Source: CAZAQK01 sp046344715
Lineage (GTDB): Bacteria; Pseudomonadota; Alphaproteobacteria; Rickettsiales; SXRF01
Length of the DNA stretch: 64,000 nucleotides
Reading direction: 5' to 3'
NCBI GenBank assembly: GCA_046344715.1
Contig: JBKDKX010000010.1
Coordinates: forward strand, 10,742-74,741
The first letter of the stretch is position 1. The number at the start of each line of letters is the position of its first letter. The notes under the pieces are model-generated. The model was not told the origin of the DNA. It ran no database searches and saw nothing but the letters and a program-made list of their open reading frames with translations. Shown here piece after piece: positions 1-9,250 of the stretch. The position numbers were made by a program, and so were the translations under genes.

Positions 1-1016
1 TACAGGGATTCATCGCCACCGCGCTCAGTTCCTATTACGCATTGCTGGTTGCCCAGAACGCATTGGAAATTTCTAAAGAGTCCGAGCGATTTGCCAAAGC
101 CAGCCTTGATGCCGCCAATTTGCGCTACGAGATTGGCCTTGTTCCACTGGCAGATCAGTTACAGGCGAAGAATTCTTACAATCAGGCAGAGCTTGCTACG
201 CGTCAGTCAGAAAATAGTTTAATGTCTGCTCAGGCAGCGCTCGCCCTTCTTATGGGGCTTCCTGCCGATACGGCTATCAATGTGGCAGAAATTGATGATA
301 GCGAACTGATAAAAGATCCTTTTGGCGAGCAAGCCAAATCGCTCATGGAGCTTGCAAAGGCAAAACGTGTTGATCTTGAATCCAGCCGCCTTGGCCTAAA
401 AAGCGCAGAAATTGCACACACAAAACTAAAGCGAGGCAATCTTGGCAGCATTAACGTAGATACAAGCGCAGGTTTTGATGATATTGACATTGCCAATACA
501 AGAACACAACGCAGTGGATCCATTGGCGTTTCTGTAATCATTCCTATCTTCACTGGTTTTAGTCAAACCTACGCAGAAACTGCCAGCAGAAAATCTCTTG
601 AAGCCAGCAGAGAGAATCTTATTAAAACAGAACTTGGCGTTGAACAGGACGTATGGAATTCATGGAACAATTACCAGACGGCCAAACAATCATGGGATAT
701 AAGCTGGGATCAGTTAGCTAGTGCGCGTCTACTTAAAGACGTAACACTCGGACGTTATCAGGAAGGGCTTGGCACCATGCTCGATGTGCTCAATGCACAA
801 ACCCAATATAAAAGTGCGTTGCAAACACAACTGCAAACACGCCTAAACTTACTTACCTCACGTATCAATCTTGTGCGCGCTGTGGGCGTGCTTGATTTAG
901 AAACCATGAAACCAGGTGTTGCAGTGACAAAACCTGCCGATGCCCCAGTGGAAGAATCAACAGAAGTTCTCGCAGCACCTACTGTTGAGACACAAAAAGA
1001 AGAGAACCCATTATGA
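1..1016 (+). CDS. TolC-family outer membrane efflux protein (5' end cut off)
   Basis: The reading frame is open from base 3, so the gene starts outside the window; 337 C-terminal codons are visible. The product is built of long amphipathic helices rich in Ala, Gln, Leu and Asn with two related halves, the pattern of the OEP/TolC alpha-barrel. A Pro/Glu-rich tail follows. TolC proteins form the outer-membrane channel of tripartite exporters. The stop codon overlaps the start of the adaptor gene by 4 bases (ATGA), so it is the first visible gene of an outer membrane factor-adaptor-ATPase-permease operon. The substrate cannot be read from the sequence. Confidence 0.88.
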   Translation, partial: QGFIATALSSYYALLVAQNALEISKESERFAKASLDAANLRYEIGLVPLADQLQAKNSYNQAELATRQSENSLMSAQAALALLMGLPADTAINVAEIDDSELIKDPFGEQAKSLMELAKAKRVDLESSRLGLKSAEIAHTKLKRGNLGSINVDTSAGFDDIDIANTRTQRSGSIGVSVIIPIFTGFSQTYAETASRKSLEASRENLIKTELGVEQDVWNSWNNYQTAKQSWDISWDQLASARLLKDVTLGRYQEGLGTMLDVLNAQTQYKSALQTQLQTRLNLLTSRINLVRAVGVLDLETMKPGVAVTKPADAPVEESTEVLAAPTVETQKEENPL

Positions 1017-2173
1017 AATATATAAAATACATTATTTTGCTTATCATTGTTGCTGCTGGGCTTGCATCTGCGACCATTTTTTCCGGTGATGAAAAGAAGC
1101 TGGAACGCTTCCGTACTGCAAAAGTAACACGCGGCGATATTTCACAGGTAGTAACCGCAGTCGGCACACTTAACCCGATTGAACTCATCAGCATCGGCAC
1201 GCAGGTGTCTGGTAAAATCACCAATATTTTTGTGAATATTGCCGATGATGTAAAGAAAGATCAACTGCTGGCAGAGATTGACCCATCCATCCCAGCGACA
1301 CAGCTAAAGCAAAGCAAAAGCAGCCTGCTTACTTCGCGCATTGCCTTTGAACAGGCAGGCCGCGACCTTGAGCGTACACGTATGCTGGTTAATAAAGAAT
1401 ATGTGGCAAAGGTAGAACTTGAACGCGCCGAGCAGTCATATATCTCTGCAAAGAACAGCTATGAGAACGCGAAAATTCAGGTAGAACGCGATGAAGTAAA
1501 TCTGGGTTACACCAAAATTACCTCCCCCATTAATGGCACCATCATCGCGCAGGAAGTCACCCAAGGACAAACACTGGCCTCCAACTTCCAGACACCAAAC
1601 CTGTTTAAGATTGCCGGCGACCTTACAAAAATGAAAATTGATGTGAATTTTTCAGAAGCCGATATCAGCCAGGTAAAAGCCGGTATGCCGGTAAAATTCA
1701 CGGTGGATGCTTTTCCAGATAGAGAATTTACCGGTGTGGTAAAGTTGGTAAATCTGAATCCTAATTCTGCCAGCGGATCTGGCGTCACCTATAGTGTGGT
1801 TGTGGAGGTAGAAAATCAAGACCGTAAGTTGCTGACCGGTATGACGGCCTATGTAAGCGTGATCTTGTCTGAGAAAAAAGATGTTTTGCGCGTGCCCGCA
1901 GCCTCCTTGCGCTTCACTCCGCCCGTTGAACAATCCGGCGGCCTGACACAACTCCTGCAAGGCACTCCCATGCGCTTTCGCCAACAGGATAATCAACGAA
2001 AAAGCACCGATAAAAACCTAAACGGCACCGTATATACATTGAAGGATGGAAAGCCCGAACCAGTAGATATCCGCGCTGAAGCCACTGATGAGGTATTCAT
2101 AGAAATTACCGCCGGTGACCTCAAGGAAGGCGATACTGTGATTACAGGAATGATGCCAACGCTGGGACAATAA
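1013..2173 (+). CDS. macA: MacA/HlyD-family periplasmic adaptor subunit
   Basis: This 386-residue membrane fusion protein has an N-terminal membrane anchor (about residues 4-22), a first lipoyl half (VGTLNPIELISIGTQVSG), a long coiled-coil hairpin (about 100-170), a second lipoyl half (YTKITSPINGTI) and C-terminal beta-barrel and membrane-proximal domains. Such adaptors connect an inner-membrane ABC transporter to TolC. It overlaps the channel gene by 4 bases and lies 3 bases before the ATPase gene. The MacA assignment rests on its MacB-type partners. The exported compound (macrolide, peptide or lipid) is unknown. Confidence 0.88.
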   Translation: MKYIKYIILLIIVAAGLASATIFSGDEKKLERFRTAKVTRGDISQVVTAVGTLNPIELISIGTQVSGKITNIFVNIADDVKKDQLLAEIDPSIPATQLKQSKSSLLTSRIAFEQAGRDLERTRMLVNKEYVAKVELERAEQSYISAKNSYENAKIQVERDEVNLGYTKITSPINGTIIAQEVTQGQTLASNFQTPNLFKIAGDLTKMKIDVNFSEADISQVKAGMPVKFTVDAFPDREFTGVVKLVNLNPNSASGSGVTYSVVVEVENQDRKLLTGMTAYVSVILSEKKDVLRVPAASLRFTPPVEQSGGLTQLLQGTPMRFRQQDNQRKSTDKNLNGTVYTLKDGKPEPVDIRAEATDEVFIEITAGDLKEGDTVITGMMPTLGQ

Positions 2174-2176
2174 ATT

Positions 2177-2869
2177 ATGACGTATCATGTCATATCCATG
2201 GACAGTATAAAAAAGCACTATGAGCCAAGCCCCGGCATCATTGTGCCGGTGCTGAAATCCGTTGATTTGATGATTGAGCCAGGTGAATTTGTTTCCATCA
2301 TGGGGCCATCCGGCTCTGGAAAATCCACGCTTATGAATATACTGGGTACACTGGATCGCGCCAGCTCCGGCACCTACTGGCTGGACGATATTGATGTGAG
2401 TACACTCAACGATGCCGAGCTTGCCAATATCAGAAACCGCACCATTGGTTTCGTGTTTCAGGGCTTCAACCTGCTACCGCGCCGCACGATTGTTGATAAC
2501 ATCGCCCTGCCACTTATTTATGCTAATGAAACCGCAGAAGAACGCACCAAACGCGCCGAGCATTATTTGAATATTGTAGGGCTTTCCACGCACCGTGATT
2601 ATTACCCTACACAGCTTTCCGGCGGTCAGCAGCAGCGTATCGCTATTGCACGCGCACTGGCGGGCGAACCCAAAATTATTATGGCTGACGAACCGACAGG
2701 TAACCTCGACAGCAAAACCAGCGAAGACATTATGAAGTTGTTTAATGACCTGAACAAGGAAGGCATCACTATTATATTGGTAACGCACGAGCAGGATGTG
2801 GCGCGTCACGGCAAGCGGCTGGTGCAGGTTAAAGACGGGGAGATCATTTATGATGGCCCTATGTATTAG
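2177..2869 (+). CDS. MacB/LolD-type ABC transporter ATPase
   Basis: This 230-residue ATPase has a Walker A motif GPSGSGKST (residues 43-51), a Q-loop at Q95, the signature LSGGQQQR (147-154), Walker B IIMADE (167-172) and the switch His H204. It belongs to the MacB/LolD/FtsE class that powers mechanotransmission exporters. In E. coli MacB this domain is fused to the permease; here it is a separate protein, and the permease is encoded about 100 bases downstream across a palindromic repeat. Confidence 0.92.
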   Translation: MTYHVISMDSIKKHYEPSPGIIVPVLKSVDLMIEPGEFVSIMGPSGSGKSTLMNILGTLDRASSGTYWLDDIDVSTLNDAELANIRNRTIGFVFQGFNLLPRRTIVDNIALPLIYANETAEERTKRAEHYLNIVGLSTHRDYYPTQLSGGQQQRIAIARALAGEPKIIMADEPTGNLDSKTSEDIMKLFNDLNKEGITIILVTHEQDVARHGKRLVQVKDGEIIYDGPMY

Positions 2870-2880
2870 AATTTTACCCA

Positions 2881-2954
2881 TCATTGCGAGGAGCAATAGC
2901 AACGAAGCAATCCATCTTACTTATACTGGATTGCTTCGCTACGCTCGCAATGAC
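2881..2954. repeat. dispersed palindrome, family B (copy 1)
   Basis: An imperfect inverted repeat whose right arm reads GGATTGCTTCGCTACGCTCG followed by CAATGACG; the left arm is the degenerate complement. On the minus strand it would encode the HCERSEAI peptide familiar from short palindromic repeats in other genomes. It sits between the ATPase and permease genes of the exporter. Related copies lie at 38928-38993 and 56780-56896. Confidence 0.8.
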
Positions 2955-2971
2955 GATAGGAGCGTATCATC

Positions 2972-4192
2972 ATGATGTTCTCTGCCATGTTCCATGAAGC
3001 TGCCATATCCATCGGCATGAGCCGCCTGCGTACGTTCCTTGCAGTGCTTGGGATTGTAATTGGTGTTGGCTCGGTAGTACTGATGATGGCTATCGGCACC
3101 GGCAGCCGCAAAGCAGTGGAAGACCGCATCGCCAAACTCGGCACCAATATGCTTTTGGTCAGCTATTCCATGGGCACCACATCAGACGCCAGAAAATTTG
3201 GTTATATTTCGCTCAAGGATGTAGAGGCCATTTCAATGCTGCCCTCCGTTTCCGCAGCGTCTCCATTTTCTTATGGCACGGATGAAACCATTACTGTGGC
3301 TGGCCTTAGCTGGAAAACACGCATAAGTGGCATTTCGCCGGAATATCTCAACGTGCGTGACTGGCCGTTGGAAGAAGGCGATGTATTCAGTGACGAAGAT
3401 ATGAAAAAATCACAGCGCGTGACCATCATCGGTAAAACGGTTGCCAACAAGCTGTTTCCTGATCAATCACCGCTTGGCCAAACCATTCGCATCAAAAACA
3501 TGTCTTTCCGTATTATCGGCGTGCTCAGCCCGAAAGGTCAGGGATTTGATGGCCGCGATCAGGATGACGCCATCTTTGTACCCTTCTCTACCGCAAAAAT
3601 AAAACTGGCAAGTATTGCTTATAATTTCGACAGCGTGGATATCACGTTTGTGAAATCACTTTCGGATAAACACCTGCAACAAACGGTCGAAGAAATCACC
3701 ATACTGCTGCGCGAACGGCATAAACTAAAAGATACAGATGAGGATGATTTCACTATCCGCAATATCAGCGCGGTGACAAAAATTGCGACCGACACGTCCA
3801 AGGCACTCTCCATGCTGCTTGGCGCAATTGCCTCGATTTCATTGATTGTTGGCGGTATCGGCATCATGAATATCATGCTGGTAACCGTGACCGAGCGCAC
3901 GCGAGAAATCGGCATTCGCAAAGCCATCGGCGCCAGCAAAAGAATGATACTGGTGCAATTCCTGCTCGAGGCAATTATTATTTCCACGCTGGGCAGCCTG
4001 ATTGGCCTTATCATTGGCATGGGGCTGAGTATGGGCGCAGAGAAATGGTTCAGTGTGCCGGTGGCCTATAGTGCGTGGTCGGCCATTATGGCGTTTATTG
4101 TGGCCATTGTGGTGGGCATCGCCAGCGGCCTCTACCCTGCCCGCAAAGCCGCAAAAATGCAGCCGATTGAGGCGTTGCGCACCGCTGGCTAA
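2972..4192 (+). CDS. MacB-type ABC transporter permease (MacB_PCD + FtsX)
   Basis: This 406-residue protein has one N-terminal membrane helix (about 18-40), a large periplasmic MacB-core domain (about 45-275) and three C-terminal helices of the FtsX fold, including the typical TERTREIGIRKAIGA loop just after the second helix. It is the permease partner of the upstream ATPase; together with the adaptor and TolC-type channel it would form a complete exporter. An AGGAG sequence at 2958-2962 precedes two consecutive ATG codons at 2972 and 2975, so the exact start may be either. Confidence 0.92.
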   Translation: MMFSAMFHEAAISIGMSRLRTFLAVLGIVIGVGSVVLMMAIGTGSRKAVEDRIAKLGTNMLLVSYSMGTTSDARKFGYISLKDVEAISMLPSVSAASPFSYGTDETITVAGLSWKTRISGISPEYLNVRDWPLEEGDVFSDEDMKKSQRVTIIGKTVANKLFPDQSPLGQTIRIKNMSFRIIGVLSPKGQGFDGRDQDDAIFVPFSTAKIKLASIAYNFDSVDITFVKSLSDKHLQQTVEEITILLRERHKLKDTDEDDFTIRNISAVTKIATDTSKALSMLLGAIASISLIVGGIGIMNIMLVTVTERTREIGIRKAIGASKRMILVQFLLEAIIISTLGSLIGLIIGMGLSMGAEKWFSVPVAYSAWSAIMAFIVAIVVGIASGLYPARKAAKMQPIEALRTAG

Positions 4193-4215
4193 ACATGTAG
4201 CATCTACAGTAGCAC

Positions 4216-5235
4216 ATGCAGACACGATTTTTAGATAATTTTGATAATTTGCGGCTAGCGGCTGCCAGTTTTGTTTTTATTGCCCATACATTCCGTCTGT
4301 ATGGACTACCCCCTGTCGATCTTATTACTGGTGGTGATAGTGTGAAAGCCGTTACCCTCGGAACCCTTGGCGTAAGCATGTTTTTTGTCATCAGCGGATA
4401 TCTGGTCACATCAAGCTGGTGCCGGCTTCAGGACACGAAGAAATATATTATCCACAGGATCCTGCGTATTTATCCGGCACTACTGTGCAATATTTTTGTC
4501 ACTCTTTTTATACTCATTCCCTTGTGCTCAAAAGGGATAGGTTTTTATCAGACCTTATATCAGCATATCGGGAGTGTTCTTTATTCCGCATTCCTCGCAC
4601 TCGAGATTCCACCACTTGGCAAAGTATTCCCGGGCAATGCTTTTCCATACTCAGTCAATGGATCTTTATGGACTCTCAAATACGAAATACTTTGTTATAT
4701 CGCCATTGGGCTTATTGGCAGCTTCTGGCGCATCAATAAATTAAGCCTTGGGCTTTGTACCCTCTTATACATCGCAGTTTTCTATGAAAAGATTCTGTAT
4801 CCGGCCGATGTACTTGAGCAAGCTTATGTGCATATGCTCGGCTTCCTTATCGGCGCGCAGCTCTATCTCCATAAAGCTGTTATTCCGTTTAATGCGATCT
4901 ATGCCTTTCTTTGCCTGTGTATACTGGCAGGGCTTATGTATTTCGATCTTTACAATCTGGGGCTTTATGTACTGACACTAACCTATATCTGCATCTATGC
5001 CGCCCTGCATGTCCGACCCATCCGGTCGATTACCGTATATGGCGATTATTCATATGGCATATATATATATGCGTGGCCCCTGCAGCAAATCGGGGCACAG
5101 ATGTTCCCTCTTTCACAATATTATCTTATTGTATCAATATCTTTTATAATGATTGCTACCGTCCTTTTCTCGGTGGCTTCCTGGCATTTTATAGAAAGGC
5201 CGATCCTTAAGTTGAAAAGCAAGCTAAAAGGTTAA
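4216..5235 (+). CDS. acyltransferase 3 family membrane protein (OafA-like)
   Basis: This 339-residue polytopic protein has the family hallmarks: NLRLAAASFVFIAH near the N-terminus with the likely catalytic His24, the VISGYLV element in the next helix, and SYGIYIYAWPLQQ near the C-terminus. About ten membrane helices are apparent. Such enzymes acetylate or otherwise acylate surface sugars (O-antigen, capsule, lipids). It is AT-richer than the preceding exporter genes and starts 23 bases after the permease stop. Substrate unknown. Confidence 0.88.
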   Translation: MQTRFLDNFDNLRLAAASFVFIAHTFRLYGLPPVDLITGGDSVKAVTLGTLGVSMFFVISGYLVTSSWCRLQDTKKYIIHRILRIYPALLCNIFVTLFILIPLCSKGIGFYQTLYQHIGSVLYSAFLALEIPPLGKVFPGNAFPYSVNGSLWTLKYEILCYIAIGLIGSFWRINKLSLGLCTLLYIAVFYEKILYPADVLEQAYVHMLGFLIGAQLYLHKAVIPFNAIYAFLCLCILAGLMYFDLYNLGLYVLTLTYICIYAALHVRPIRSITVYGDYSYGIYIYAWPLQQIGAQMFPLSQYYLIVSISFIMIATVLFSVASWHFIERPILKLKSKLKG

Positions 5236-5470
5236 TTTTTCTTGAAGCTAATGTCACAAATAGTTCACCGACTTGTCATCAAACTGTCATATTTCTATAT
5301 TAAGCTTTGTTGAAGGTTAGATACATCTATCTGGGCGTTTTGGGCTTAATTATACCTGATTCTGGGATATATTACCCCCTAAATACCTATAGCGTTGTTT
5401 AATTTATATTAATGTTTATTAGGTATAATTATTAACACTAAGCAGTACTTAGAACTATTGGGAGGATAAT
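5236..5470. other. AT-rich intergenic region with possible promoter
   Basis: This gene-free stretch separates the acyltransferase from the secreted-protein genes. A TATAAT hexamer at 5424-5429 is a plausible -10 box, but no convincing -35 lies 16-18 bases upstream, so the promoter call is tentative. A strong ribosome binding site (GGGAGG, 5460-5465) belongs to the following gene. Confidence 0.35.
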
Positions 5471-6022
5471 ATGGTAAATACTCAATTCAGGGCATTGTTT
5501 GCAGCAAGTGCGTTACTCGCTGTTTGTAGCTTTGCAACTTCAGCAAACGCTGATTACATGCTTTTAGACGCTACGTCAGGTGAAGGCGGTGGAATAGGCC
5601 AAACAACGCTTGATACGGCTGTGTGCGGCATGCAGATGGAAAACAGTGTAATCGCTGCAGCTGTGGCCGAACCGCCTAAGACCTGTATAGTCAGGAAGAA
5701 AGACTGCATAGTACCACCTCCGCCAGCTCCGCTGACACCTGGACCAGGAGTTGCTGATCAATGCCAAGACTCTGATAATGCTGCTCCAGGCAGAGCACCT
5801 AGCTATCCAGGATACAGGTGTGATACGGCTGCTAACCCGAATAAATACGTAAAAGTAGATGGTGTTTATTGTTTCGTGTGCGTTATTGATGGCAAAGAAA
5901 CCGGCAGGGGCGATGGAAAAAATCCTGGCAACCTGAAAAAGGATAAGGATGATTCCTGCGCAAAATTCTACTGCATGAATCGTTGCGGTTTGAAAAACAC
6001 TAAAGGTATTAAGGTTGAATAA
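5471..6022 (+). CDS. small secreted Cys-rich protein, unknown function
   Basis: This 183-residue protein has a clear signal peptide with likely cleavage after ANA (residue 27). The mature part has ten cysteines, a Pro-rich linker (VPPPPAPLTPGPG) and a basic C-terminal third. The even number of Cys suggests disulfide bonding in the periplasm or outside the cell. The start is supported by GGGAGG five bases before the ATG. I do not recognise the family. It shares size class, signal peptide type and Cys-richness with the next gene, and both end at one strong terminator. Confidence 0.72.
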   Translation: MVNTQFRALFAASALLAVCSFATSANADYMLLDATSGEGGGIGQTTLDTAVCGMQMENSVIAAAVAEPPKTCIVRKKDCIVPPPPAPLTPGPGVADQCQDSDNAAPGRAPSYPGYRCDTAANPNKYVKVDGVYCFVCVIDGKETGRGDGKNPGNLKKDKDDSCAKFYCMNRCGLKNTKGIKVE

Positions 6023-6075
6023 GCCAGAACATAATAAAGGCTGAAAACAATACATAATAAATAGAAAGGTAATGT

Positions 6076-6474
6076 ATGAAAGTAGTTAGTAAAATATCCG
6101 TTGTTGCACTGGCTTTAGTAGCAGTGTCTGCATTTACAACGAGTGCCAGTGCCGACTGTAAAAAGTGGGATACCGCATACTCGGAGAAAAAAGTTGAGCC
6201 AGACCAAGGCAAGAAAACCTACGAGACCAAGTGCGAAGAAGGCGTATTAATTTGGTGTAAGTGCGTCGATGGCTCAGATGCAGGAAATGTCTATCAAGCA
6301 CGTTATGATAAAGATAACAATGACGATGCGCACAAACTGGCCATGTGTATCGCCGCTTATGACAATGCACATTCCACTGACAAGAAGTGCCCTGTTTTAG
6401 ATGACTCGGGTAGTGATGCATTAGGTACTTTAATCCTTAGCCCTAAGTTAGGCCTTCATACTTCAGGTTATTGA
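6076..6474 (+). CDS. small secreted Cys-containing protein, unknown function
   Basis: This 132-residue protein has a signal peptide with predicted cleavage after ASA (residue 26). The mature part is about 106 residues, Lys/Asp-rich, with six cysteines including a CKC motif. It lies 53 bases after another secreted Cys-rich protein, with its own ribosome binding site (AAAGG). No domain recognised. The transcription unit ends at the hairpin 35 bases downstream. Confidence 0.7.
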   Translation: MKVVSKISVVALALVAVSAFTTSASADCKKWDTAYSEKKVEPDQGKKTYETKCEEGVLIWCKCVDGSDAGNVYQARYDKDNNDDAHKLAMCIAAYDNAHSTDKKCPVLDDSGSDALGTLILSPKLGLHTSGY

Positions 6475-6509
6475 TTCTTTGACTAGTTGATTATTTATTC
6501 TATCTTCCA

Positions 6510-6540
6510 CCCCCGCTATAGAAATATAGCGGGGGTTTTA
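6510..6540 (+). terminator. Rho-independent terminator
   Basis: A perfect 11-bp stem (CCCCCGCTATA / TATAGCGGGGG) with a GAAA tetraloop is followed by TTTTA. It follows the two secreted-protein genes and is the clearest intrinsic terminator in the window. Confidence 0.92.
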
Positions 6541-6570
6541 CTTTAAGCGTTCGCATCTTTCTGCTAATGG

Positions 6571-8250
6571 GTGTGTATGCTGCATAAACATGCCCTGCCA
6601 TTTTTAATTACGCTGCTAAGCCTCAGCTTTGGCAGCGCAGTATGGTTGGCATTCCGCGCCCCCATCTTCGTGGATGATGCACACTGGCTAATACAAAACA
6701 GCCGAGCACTTTACGACAATCTGCACATCATAAATCTGTACCCGCAATGCATCAGTAACTTTGCTCAATCCGTGCCGTGGCCGCTACTGCCAGGGCGGAT
6801 ATTTGCGTCGTTATTCCACCCTGAAACCTTGATTGGCATACGTTATTTTGGGCTTATTAAATACCTGCTTTGCGTAGTTTTAGTAGCATCCGCCATCTGG
6901 CTACTCTTTGAGAAGCGGCCAGCTTTCTGGCTTATATTATGTGCCGTTGTTGTATTGCTAAGCTTGGGTTCACTACCGCTTATCATGACCATGAACCGGC
7001 CTGAATCATCCATCTTGATCGGTATGTGCCTGATGTTACTCATCCCATTAATGAGTGTACGGCTTGCCACGCCATCAGGCCTGATATACGCAATTAGCAT
7101 ATATTTGTGTGTACTATCATGGCTTTTTTCCACGCACCCTAAAGTGCAGATACTTATACCTGCAGCATTGCTAGCCACCAGCATGTTTTCCATCCAAGAT
7201 CAACGCCGACGGATATTACTATTGGTAGCAGTTGGCTCAATCTGCATATCTAGCGTGATGCTCTGGAAAAACCATAGTACCTGTCCCGATTACACAATGA
7301 TTGAAACACGCCTGAGTTGGCACAGCGTTTTACCGCAAGACATCACCAATAAACCAGATGCTGCAATCCGCCAGATTGCACAAAATATAAAAGAAACCTA
7401 TACACATTTTGCTCCAGCAATCCAGACAACGAAGCGGTATATCGGCTTCTTCACTGTCACCGGAACGACAGCCATTTATCAAAATGCATACACCGCTATC
7501 AATGCTATCAACGTAATACTTTTTTTATGTGTGCTGATACTGCTGGGCATCAGCATAGTTACGCGTTTGCGCTGGCATCATAGGAATAGCAACTGGAAAC
7601 ATACCTCATGGTTAATGCTTGCCTTAGCCATTATGCTGCCTGCCATGCTCGTTATCCTGACCCTTAAGCATAGTCATGCAAAGGAAGGCGGGATGATTAT
7701 AGGTACGTTATTGTTGGCATGCTCACTTTGCATCTGGTTGAATGGCTGGCATATTAAGTATGCTGGCGTTGTAAGACACACTTTTATGGTTCTGATACCA
7801 CTTGGCATTCTAAACCACGCACTCTTTTTCGATCAATGGAATACTCTGTTCCAACACACTGCAAACCCTACGCTAACCAAGCATGGATATTTCGAAGCAG
7901 ATAATCGCTTCCAGACTATTTTCGATTCTGTCGAACGTAATCAGGCGATAATAAAAGCAGCTACAGCGTGCAATATTAATGCAAGTAACGCCAAACATCT
8001 GGTTGTTGACGACTACACATACATGCCGTTTTACAAGACGTTCCAACCGTTTTATGGCCGCACACTTTTCTTATGGGGTGTTCCCAATAAAGATTATATA
8101 GGATTTTTATACAAAACGGGATCAGACGGCGTGGTAACATTGTGCTCGTCCCTGCCGAAGAGACTAAAACCCCTCGCGCTTGAAAACAATGGCATCTGCT
8201 GCATCAGTAAACAACGGTTACAACAACCGCTTATTCATAACACGCATTAA
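6571..8250 (+). CDS. polytopic membrane protein, possible GT-C-type glycosyltransferase
   Basis: This 559-residue protein has about ten to twelve predicted membrane helices spread over residues 10-430 and a soluble C-terminal domain of about 130 residues. The first extracytoplasmic loop carries an acidic pair (FVDDAHW), the position of the catalytic acid in GT-C glycosyltransferases, which use polyprenyl-linked sugars. That family resemblance is an inference; no closer match is recognised. The start may be GTG at 6571 or ATG at 6577. Confidence 0.62.
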   Translation: MCMLHKHALPFLITLLSLSFGSAVWLAFRAPIFVDDAHWLIQNSRALYDNLHIINLYPQCISNFAQSVPWPLLPGRIFASLFHPETLIGIRYFGLIKYLLCVVLVASAIWLLFEKRPAFWLILCAVVVLLSLGSLPLIMTMNRPESSILIGMCLMLLIPLMSVRLATPSGLIYAISIYLCVLSWLFSTHPKVQILIPAALLATSMFSIQDQRRRILLLVAVGSICISSVMLWKNHSTCPDYTMIETRLSWHSVLPQDITNKPDAAIRQIAQNIKETYTHFAPAIQTTKRYIGFFTVTGTTAIYQNAYTAINAINVILFLCVLILLGISIVTRLRWHHRNSNWKHTSWLMLALAIMLPAMLVILTLKHSHAKEGGMIIGTLLLACSLCIWLNGWHIKYAGVVRHTFMVLIPLGILNHALFFDQWNTLFQHTANPTLTKHGYFEADNRFQTIFDSVERNQAIIKAATACNINASNAKHLVVDDYTYMPFYKTFQPFYGRTLFLWGVPNKDYIGFLYKTGSDGVVTLCSSLPKRLKPLALENNGICCISKQRLQQPLIHNTH

Positions 8251-8314
8251 TTGATTGAATTCCAACTTCATTGCGTCTTAAATACATGAATATTTTAACA
8301 TGTAGCAGGGACCC

Positions 8315-9250
8315 ATGGCACAGCAAAAAACAGTTACAGTACTTGGTGGCTCAGGATTCTTAGGAAAATACGTGGTGCGTGAGCTGGCGCGCTCGGGCTG
8401 GCGGGTGCTGGTGGTATGCCGCAAACCTGCCGCCGCCGCTGCCCTTAAAACCACAGGCGATGTGGGACAAGTGGTAGCTGTCCGCGGCAATATATGTGAC
8501 ATAGCTTCTTTCGAATCTGCCCTTGCCCAGTCTGATGCGGTGGTCAACCTCACCGGCATCCTGTTTGAATCTGGCAAGCAGAAATTCACCACCATCCATG
8601 CACAGGCACCGGAAAAGCTGGCACAGGCTGCAGCAGCGCTTGACATTAAACAATTTATCCATGTATCTGCTCTTGGCGTGGATAAGGCAAGCGGCTCTAA
8701 ATATGCGCGTTCAAAAGTGCTGGGTGAAAAAGCCGTACTGGCTGCCATTCCAACCGCAAGCATACTGCGCCCCAGCGTGATTTTTGGGCCAGAAGATAAT
8801 TTCATCAACCAGTTTGCCTGCATGGCAAGCTGCGCTCCTGCCCTGCCACTTATTGGCGGCGGAAAAACACGCTTTCAGCCCGTCTATGTGGCAGATGTGG
8901 CAAGCGCAGTGGGTGCCTGCCTGAATCGTACTGATGCGCAGGGGCAGATTTATGAACTGGGTGGCCCACAGATTTATACCTTCAAGGAAATATTGGAAAT
9001 GATCATGCGACTCACCGGCAAACACCGCAAGCTGGTGAATGTGCCGTTTGGTATGGCAGGTGTTGTGGGGACATTCGGGGAATTGCTGCCGCGCCCACCA
9101 CTCACGCGCGATCAGGTGCAGCTTCTGAAGCATGATAATGTGGTAAGCCCAAACACTAAAGGGTTTGCAGCACTGGGCATCAGCCCTGCATCCATGGATG
9201 TGATTGTGCCTGATTACCTCGAACGCTTCAAAGTAAAGGCTGCGGCATGA
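8315..9250 (+). CDS. NAD(P)-binding complex I NDUFA9-like protein (atypical SDR)
   Basis: This 311-residue Rossmann protein begins with VTVLGGSGFLGKYVVREL, the dinucleotide-binding glycine motif, and has YARSK at the position of the SDR YxxxK motif. The C-terminal part (LLPRPPLTRDQVQLLKHDNVV) matches the NDUFA9-like atypical SDR subgroup that associates with complex I or quinone metabolism in Alphaproteobacteria and mitochondria. Its stop overlaps the next start by 4 bases. Confidence 0.86.
   Translation: MAQQKTVTVLGGSGFLGKYVVRELARSGWRVLVVCRKPAAAAALKTTGDVGQVVAVRGNICDIASFESALAQSDAVVNLTGILFESGKQKFTTIHAQAPEKLAQAAAALDIKQFIHVSALGVDKASGSKYARSKVLGEKAVLAAIPTASILRPSVIFGPEDNFINQFACMASCAPALPLIGGGKTRFQPVYVADVASAVGACLNRTDAQGQIYELGGPQIYTFKEILEMIMRLTGKHRKLVNVPFGMAGVVGTFGELLPRPPLTRDQVQLLKHDNVVSPNTKGFAALGISPASMDVIVPDYLERFKVKAAA

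Noticed and set aside
2917..3147. Minus-strand frame containing the HCERSEAI peptide
   Set aside because: The peptide is just the translation of the palindromic repeat running into the antisense of the permease gene.
5380..5435. Sigma-70 promoter with TTGTTT and TATAAT
   Set aside because: The two hexamers are 23 bases apart, too far for a normal promoter; kept only as a tentative -10.
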